A DNA stretch of 35,414 bases from a virus, in IMG/VR virus record IMGVR_UViG_3300003813_000015, positions 5,995 through 41,408 of that record, one strand, 5' to 3'. The notes below the pieces were generated by a model. That model did no database searches, had not been told where the DNA came from, and saw only the letters and a list, made by a program, of their open reading frames with translations. The translations under genes were made by a program, and so were the position numbers. Numbering within the stretch: position 1 is the stretch's first letter; every line of letters starts with the position of its first letter. Of this stretch, positions 31,424 to 35,414 are shown one piece after another.

Positions 31424-32758
31424 TTAGTAGCTGGCGTCAGGAGTGCCGACGGGAACCAGATCAGAGATTCCGCGAGGGGCACGCTGGTGGCGCACCACGA
31501 AACCGAGATCAGGACGCTCAACTTTAGGGCCATAACCATATAAAGCCCTAAAGAAACCGATGCTTCCATCGATGTTAGATGTCCTGTCAGGTATGTTACG
31601 CCATACAAATTCACCAGTCCATGAATACTGGGGATTGTAGGTCATTCCGCCACCCGAAACCTTTGGCTTCGGAATGAGGATCTTGAGAACATCCTGATGG
31701 TACACAGCCGTGTCCGTGTAAGCGGCGGCTTTGTAAGCCTGCTGGACTTCCCAAGCATCACCACGAGTGGTGGCAAGGGGGCTGTATGGGAAACGACGCA
31801 CCCAAGCTCCGGCAACGAGGTCATACCGTGGGGGTAGCTCGATGTTGAAGAACTTGAATCCACGATAGACACCGTTCAGGCCGGGAGCGGCAAGGAGAGG
31901 ATTGCTCTTCTCGTTGCTGTCGCCCTGGTAGGCAAAACGGAAGTCCTGACGGACGTTGTTGTCATCCATGAGGAGATCACGGAACGTCCAACGCTCGCCG
32001 ACAACTGCATAGATGGGGGTCGTCTCATCAACACGCATGAACGGATTGATGGAACCACCATTGTAGCCGAGACGCTCGTAGATGTACTCCAGAATACCCC
32101 AGGTGAGGCGGCTGGTAGGAGCCGTGAGCGGGAAGCTAGTCGTGCCCTCTGGAAGACCAGCGGCGGCGATAATCTTAGCACCCGTAGCGGCGATGTACTC
32201 GTCCTGATAGGCGTTTGTCCAGACGTACTTGGTGTTCTCAGAGAGGACACGAATGACGTTTTTGACCTGATCTTCAACCTGCCATGCGAACTGAAGGTCA
32301 TTCAGATCGATGTTGGGTGAGTTCAGAGCGGCCTTCTTGAGCGAAGCAGTGCGGAGGGTAACACCGAAAGAATCGATGTTGCTACCTGCGCTATAGGATC
32401 CGCCACCAACGATTCCGGCAACACCACCGGATACTGAGGTATCGCCCTGGTTATTGATGGAAGTAGTACCGTCAGCGTTCTGCTGGGTGGAAGCAAACGG
32501 AGATCCGTCGGCATTCTGACCAGGATTCATAACGCCATCGCCACCGGACGACTGCCAAGCGGAGAAGGTAACAGGGTTGGTAGGAAGAGTACGCTCGTAC
32601 ACCGGATAGGTGATTGCGGTACCCTGACCATCGACCCAAGGCTCCTTGGGAAGATATTTAAGATAGAAGTCGCTGGTGACAATGTTCTTAGCCACGTTGT
32701 TGCGGATAAGACCAGACCACTCAACGAACAACTGCTCGATATTTGTTTGAGCTGCCAT
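31424..32758 (-). CDS. Major capsid protein, 444 residues
   Basis: Position directly after the scaffold gene and the size fit a podovirus major capsid protein. The sequence has an N-terminal helix (IEQLFVEWSGLIRNNVAKN), long mixed alpha/beta body, and helical segments (FAWQVEDQVKNVIRVLSENT; ILEYIYERLG) consistent with the HK97 fold. A Gly/Ser/Asn-rich loop (about 70-130) may form the E-loop or an insertion. The gene has its own 228-base leader with promoter motifs and a hairpin, and a hairpin after the stop. It contains no CCTAGG, unlike most genes here, as expected if that codon context is avoided at high expression. Confidence 0.8.
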   Translation of the reverse strand: MAAQTNIEQLFVEWSGLIRNNVAKNIVTSDFYLKYLPKEPWVDGQGTAITYPVYERTLPTNPVTFSAWQSSGGDGVMNPGQNADGSPFASTQQNADGTTSINNQGDTSVSGGVAGIVGGGSYSAGSNIDSFGVTLRTASLKKAALNSPNIDLNDLQFAWQVEDQVKNVIRVLSENTKYVWTNAYQDEYIAATGAKIIAAAGLPEGTTSFPLTAPTSRLTWGILEYIYERLGYNGGSINPFMRVDETTPIYAVVGERWTFRDLLMDDNNVRQDFRFAYQGDSNEKSNPLLAAPGLNGVYRGFKFFNIELPPRYDLVAGAWVRRFPYSPLATTRGDAWEVQQAYKAAAYTDTAVYHQDVLKILIPKPKVSGGGMTYNPQYSWTGEFVWRNIPDRTSNIDGSIGFFRALYGYGPKVERPDLGFVVRHQRAPRGISDLVPVGTPDASY

Positions 32759-32771
32759 GATTTTTGAAAAG

Positions 32772-32784
32772 TATGGGGTTATTA
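32772..32784 (-). promoter_or_regulatory. TAATAACC-type proximal promoter candidate of the capsid gene
   Basis: TAATAA (32784-32779), CCCCATA, then CTTTTCAAAAATC to the ATG. The -10 and A at position seven match the family, but no TTG hexamer lies 16-18 bases upstream. Confidence 0.45.
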
Positions 32785-32907
32785 CACTTTGTTGTCCCTT
32801 TCCTCATTTGAGGTGGGCAAAGAGTAGTAGTTCTTGTTCCCTCGTGCGGTCGAGAGTGGTTACACGCAGTTTTTGTTGCCACAGATTTACTGCCCTGTAA
32901 CCGGCAT

Positions 32908-32943
32908 GGTCAGGTTATTACACCAAAACACCCTAGGGTGCAA
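32908..32943 (-). promoter_or_regulatory. Sigma70-like promoter far upstream of the capsid gene
   Basis: Read on the - strand: TTGCAC (32943-32938), 17 bases, TAATAA (32920-32915), CC. The leader to ATG 32758 would be about 150 bases. The spacer contains part of the 12-base palindrome CACCCTAGGGTG. The base at position seven differs from the other sites, but A lies at position five. Confidence 0.55.
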
Positions 32944-32986
32944 CAATAAAGTCACAACCCTAGGGCGTTATTTTAGATCTTAAAAA

Positions 32987-34300
32987 CTAAAACCTGAGTT
33001 CTCCTTTTAGGGCATCGAGGAAGTCGTCGTACTGAGGCTTACCGCCACCGGCTACGTCAGCAGGTGATGCCCCTCCCCCAGCCTTCGGTTTCGCACTGGT
33101 GTACTTGGCGAGCTGTGACTGGGCTTCCTTTAGTTCGCTGTAGAGCTTGGTTACTTGGTTAAAGAGCATCGGCGAAAGAGCCGCTCTCCAAGCAATACCT
33201 GCCCTAATAGCGGGATCAGGGCTTTGAAGCTGTGCATTCCTAGCGAATGCTTCAGCCTCGTCGAGCTGTTTGTTCCACTCATCATTTCCTTCGACCCGCT
33301 TAAAGATAGGGCTGGCTTCGGTGATTGTTTTGCCAATGGTTTCGATAGCTTGAGAGTAAGCTTTACTACCCTCTTCCATCTGAACCTTAGCCTGCTCCTC
33401 ACGGTGGGCGTTAATCTTCTCTAGGGCGAGTTTGGCATTATTGACAACTCGGTCACGGATAGTGCGAACTTTCGAGAATTGATCCGCCATCTCGTACAGA
33501 CGGAAACGATCACGATCGTTCATTCCAGCCGCTAGGTCGGTGATTTTATCGCCTTCTGGATCCGCAAGTGATTCAAAGAGATCCTTGGGGCTGATATCGT
33601 ACTTTGTGGCAAGGCCAGTGACTGACTCTTGAACCTTAGAAAGAGGAACCAAGACGGCTTCTTTATACTCCTGAGTAGCTTCGACTCGAACTACCTGAAG
33701 CTCGCGTTCGTACTCTTCGTTAACTTTGCGAATACGCTCAAGTTCCGTGGGGTCGATCTTCTGTTTCTCAAGCTCGGCTACCCTAGCGGCAAGCTCATCA
33801 GCTCGTTTTTTCTCGGCTTTGATGGCCTCACGCTGTTCCTTCCAAGCCTCTTGGGCTTTCTTGGTAGCACCCTTCAAGTTCTCTGGAATCTCATCGCTTT
33901 CGGCAGTCGTAGCCTCATCTTTCTTGGGGGAAATGATGCTTGCGAGATCCTCTGCGCTAGGGAAAACAGAATCCGCGGGGGATTTAGTCTCTTCCTTTAC
34001 AGGTTCTTTTACTTTTGATTTGGCGGGAGCTTTCTCCTCTTTGACAATCTCGGAGGGTTTGAAACCTGGATCATCGTCCACCCTAGGGGCTTTGGCTTCC
34101 GATGCCGGAGTTGATGGAGCGGGTTCGTCAAAAGTCAGCTTACCCTCGTCTTTTAGTTTATCGAAGGCGGCACCAAATGCGGTGGCGGCCTCGAACGATT
34201 GTGTTCCTCCGGTATCTCCTTTGCTGGAGAACTCTGCCAAATCAGGCGGAGGAGGAATCATGGTGCTAGTTTCGGGGTTTGCGTCAGTTTGCGGGTTCAT
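32987..34300 (-). CDS. Scaffolding protein, 437 residues
   Basis: The product is highly charged and Pro/Ala/Lys/Glu-rich, with a disordered N-terminus (about 1-130), a long coiled coil (about 150-240, KKAQEAWKEQREAIKAEKK; RVAELEKQKIDPTELERIRK) and a further helical region. The C-terminus is Gly-rich then YDDFLDALKGELRF. Position before the capsid gene and composition fit a scaffold, which directs procapsid assembly and is then removed or cleaved. It overlaps the upstream gene by 17 bases. No protease motif was seen. Confidence 0.8.
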   Translation of the reverse strand: MNPQTDANPETSTMIPPPPDLAEFSSKGDTGGTQSFEAATAFGAAFDKLKDEGKLTFDEPAPSTPASEAKAPRVDDDPGFKPSEIVKEEKAPAKSKVKEPVKEETKSPADSVFPSAEDLASIISPKKDEATTAESDEIPENLKGATKKAQEAWKEQREAIKAEKKRADELAARVAELEKQKIDPTELERIRKVNEEYERELQVVRVEATQEYKEAVLVPLSKVQESVTGLATKYDISPKDLFESLADPEGDKITDLAAGMNDRDRFRLYEMADQFSKVRTIRDRVVNNAKLALEKINAHREEQAKVQMEEGSKAYSQAIETIGKTITEASPIFKRVEGNDEWNKQLDEAEAFARNAQLQSPDPAIRAGIAWRAALSPMLFNQVTKLYSELKEAQSQLAKYTSAKPKAGGGASPADVAGGGKPQYDDFLDALKGELRF

Positions 34301-34592
34301 AAGTATCTTCGTTTACGAGCGATGGCATAAGGCCACGGGTTGAAATTTCTTTTTGTTTTGAGACTGGCTTTGCCATGAGTTCGATAAGACGAATGGCCTC
34401 ATAAAACCCCTCACGGCGGGTATTCTGATGACTATTCCATGTCTCAAAAGAAACCCCTTTAGGAGGCTCCGAAGAGATGGGCAGGTAGGCGTCTTTGATT
34501 GTGTTAATCGCCAACTCGAATTCGGGAGCTTTGATAAGCTGTGAAAACACAGTCACCAAAGCCTCGTTCGATCTAAAATCGAGGATCGTCAT
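34284..34592 (-). CDS. Hypothetical phage protein, 102 residues
   Basis: I do not recognise it firmly. It is a soluble helical protein (NEALVTVFSQLIKAPEFELAIN; TRREGFYEAIRLIELMAKPV). Small helical proteins between portal and scaffold are common in podoviruses and sometimes have head roles. Its ATG overlaps the stop of the HNH-like gene, and its end overlaps the scaffold start by 17 bases, so it is translationally coupled on both sides. Confidence 0.72.
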   Translation of the reverse strand: MTILDFRSNEALVTVFSQLIKAPEFELAINTIKDAYLPISSEPPKGVSFETWNSHQNTRREGFYEAIRLIELMAKPVSKQKEISTRGLMPSLVNEDTYEPAN

Positions 34593-34819
34593 TATTGGCG
34601 AGACCTATTTTTAGATGCCGACATAACCCGAAGGTTGGAACGGCGGTTATTGCTGGTTCGGTGATCTTTATGATCAACATCCTTTCCGTCGCCCTTTCGG
34701 ACTCGGCCTGCTTTTTCCATCTTTGCACGAGCAGCATTGCGCTCGGCTCGACGTTTGATTTGTTCGGGCTTACCGTGGTAATCCCTATACTCCTTGGCGT
34801 AGTCTCTGACTCTTGGCAT
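34592..34819 (-). CDS. Small HNH-like protein, 75 residues
   Basis: The product is very basic, with MPRVRDYAKEYRDYHGKPEQ, a helical KRRAERNAARAKMEK, and a C-terminal DVDHKDHRTSNNRRSNLRVM (48-66). DH (49-50), N57/58 and N62 match the second half of an HNH nuclease fold (the DHxxxxxxxNxxxNL pattern). Small proteins of this type are common near the portal and packaging genes of phages and may assist terminase or nick DNA. It starts three bases after the preceding stop. Because the N-terminal half lacks Cys ligands, activity is uncertain. Confidence 0.75.
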   Translation of the reverse strand: MPRVRDYAKEYRDYHGKPEQIKRRAERNAARAKMEKAGRVRKGDGKDVDHKDHRTSNNRRSNLRVMSASKNRSRQ

Positions 34820-34822
34820 AAA

Positions 34823-35074
34823 TTATCGCATGGACTTGTTTCCGTGGCATTTCCACTTCTTGCGAGAAAGGCTGTTGGGGGAGTTGGGGTCTTTTCTCCA
34901 ATCTCCTTTGATCTTGTTGGATCGAGCGCAATAGGCATCGCCCTTTTTAGTTCCTGGGCGAATGCGATCACCGCCATCTTTAGCTTTTCCAGCCTGTCCG
35001 TAGTGAACGGTTCTAGTACGTCCTGTTGTGGCGTTCTTTATGACTTTAGTGAATCGCTTTTTAATGGTGGTCAT
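34823..35074 (-). CDS. Small conserved phage protein (possible DUF6321 family), 83 residues
   Basis: The product is basic and conserved-looking: RTRTVHYGQAGKAKDGGDRI, RPGTKKGDAYCARSNKIKGD, and NSPNSLSRKKWKCHG. The GDxYCARS and LSRKKWKC segments are hallmarks of a small phage family that I believe is DUF6321; its function is unknown. It lies between the portal and HNH-like genes. Its start follows a TAATAACC element with only six bases between. Two Cys residues might bind metal. Confidence 0.72.
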   Translation of the reverse strand: MTTIKKRFTKVIKNATTGRTRTVHYGQAGKAKDGGDRIRPGTKKGDAYCARSNKIKGDWRKDPNSPNSLSRKKWKCHGNKSMR

Positions 35075-35075
35075 A

Positions 35076-35088
35076 TATGTGGTTATTA
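35076..35088 (-). promoter_or_regulatory. TAATAACC-type promoter candidate at the portal stop
   Basis: TAATAA (35088-35083) follows the TAG stop of the portal gene and is followed by CCACATA, then ATATG. The hexamer TGGCTC 17 bases upstream is a poor -35. If active, the transcript would start about two bases from ATG 35074. Confidence 0.4.
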
Positions 35089-35414
35089 CTATTCCTGATC
35101 GGGTTGAGCCATCGGGACGGTCGTAGGTACTGCCGGCATACCGGCGGCTTTAACTTTAGCGGCGGTTTCAGCATCTCGCAGAGCGAGCTTCTGAGAAACT
35201 TCGGCTTGCTTCAAAGCCATCTCCTGCTGATGACGTTGTGCTTCCATCTGCATCTTGGCTTGGCTTTCCAAAATCTGCTGTTTCAGTTTTGGCGACATCG
35301 CATCGGCTTCCGCGGCCTTCTGCTGAAGCATCTTTATCTGAGCCTGTTGTTGCTCTGCATTACGTTGAGCCTGTGCCTGCTGGGCTTTCTGAGCGTTGAT
35401 CTGCTGGGCTTGTA
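35089..35414 (-). CDS. Portal protein, C-terminal end (5' truncated by window)
   Basis: The frame is open to the window edge and 107 residues are visible. They form a Gln/Ala-rich coiled coil (QAQQINAQKAQQAQAQRNAEQQ, in two parts, then KLKQQILESQAKMQMEAQRH) and a Pro-rich tail ending MAQPDQE. Long Gln/Ala-rich C-terminal helices like this end many podovirus portal proteins, and the position before small genes, scaffold and capsid fits. The core of the portal is outside the window, so the call rests on context and composition. Confidence 0.65.
   Translation of the reverse strand, partial: QAQQINAQKAQQAQAQRNAEQQQAQIKMLQQKAAEADAMSPKLKQQILESQAKMQMEAQRHQQEMALKQAEVSQKLALRDAETAAKVKAAGMPAVPTTVPMAQPDQE

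Larger units (their letters stand above)
32759..32986 (-). promoter_or_regulatory. Leader region of the major capsid gene
   Basis: This is the longest gap in the window. Read on the - strand it holds two CCCTAGGG palindromes (32967-32931), a promoter at 32943-32915, an imperfect hairpin (TTTGCCCACCTC...GAGGAAAGGGACAA, about 32819-32790) and a second TAATAACC at 32784-32777. The second is followed by CCATA and would give a leader of about 14 bases. I see no tRNA and no open frame worth reporting. Confidence 0.6.
1..35414. repeat. Dispersed iterated palindrome CCTAGG / CCCTAGGG
   Basis: Counting by eye, I find about 67 CCTAGG and about 29 CCCTAGGG, in genes on both strands and in gaps. Equal base use would predict roughly 9 and 0.5. 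They are densest in the first 7 kb, with a cluster of three within 6887-6958, and absent from the capsid gene. In genes they appear mainly as CTA-GGN (Leu-Gly) or CCT-AGG (Pro-Arg). Confidence 0.85.

Noticed and set aside
1-35414. tRNA genes, CRISPR arrays, insertion sequences, integrase or attachment sites
   Set aside because: I looked in all gaps and on both strands and found no cloverleaf, regular spaced repeats, terminal inverted repeats with a transposase, or recombinase motif.

Overview
The window is a stretch of a tailed double-stranded DNA phage genome with a podovirus-type virion gene set; it could also be a prophage, but I see no integrase, attachment site or cell-like metabolic operon. 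The host cannot be named from the sequence. Two clues could lead to it: a very frequent CCCTAGGG palindrome, and a secreted NPYG/SPYSPDS-repeat protein of a kind found in bacterial chromosomes.

Layout. Positions 1-6837 are read on the + strand and hold replication and accessory genes: the end of an ATP-dependent DNA ligase, an unknown 125-residue protein, a CobS-like AAA+ ATPase, a CobT-like VWA protein with an HEAAH site, a secreted repeat protein, and a run of small genes (membrane proteins, a 47-residue zinc-knuckle protein, unknowns). Positions 35414-6834 are read on the - strand and hold the virion genes in the usual order: portal C-terminus, two small conserved phage genes (one HNH-like), a 102-residue unknown, scaffold, major capsid protein, an acidic protein, a large tail/nozzle candidate, a block of tail-fibre and collar-type genes, a head-tail connector candidate, an Ig-like protein, a cupin-like protein, and three large presumed ejection proteins ending in a 3384-residue polyvalent protein. 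The two halves meet tail to tail and share one CTAG as their stop codons.

Expression signals. About ten sites share TAATAACC followed by A seven bases after TAATAA. Five have a TTG-containing -35 hexamer 16-17 bases upstream, so this looks like a sigma70-type promoter family. Several sit so close to the ATG that the mRNA would have only about 2-10 leader bases. Many early genes instead have a hairpin followed by an unstructured C/A-rich leader and no Shine-Dalgarno sequence. The ATPase and VWA genes share an identical 17-base hairpin element. A few genes have ordinary Shine-Dalgarno sites.

How it works together. The - strand half builds the capsid and short tail and supplies the proteins presumably injected with the DNA. 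On the + strand, the AAA+/VWA pair looks like a MoxR/CobS-CobT type remodelling machine rather than a vitamin B12 enzyme, because no chelatase subunit or cobalamin element is present. The best candidates for undescribed biology are this AAA+/VWA-HEXXH module with its paired RNA hairpins, the palindrome iteration, and the near-leaderless promoter family.
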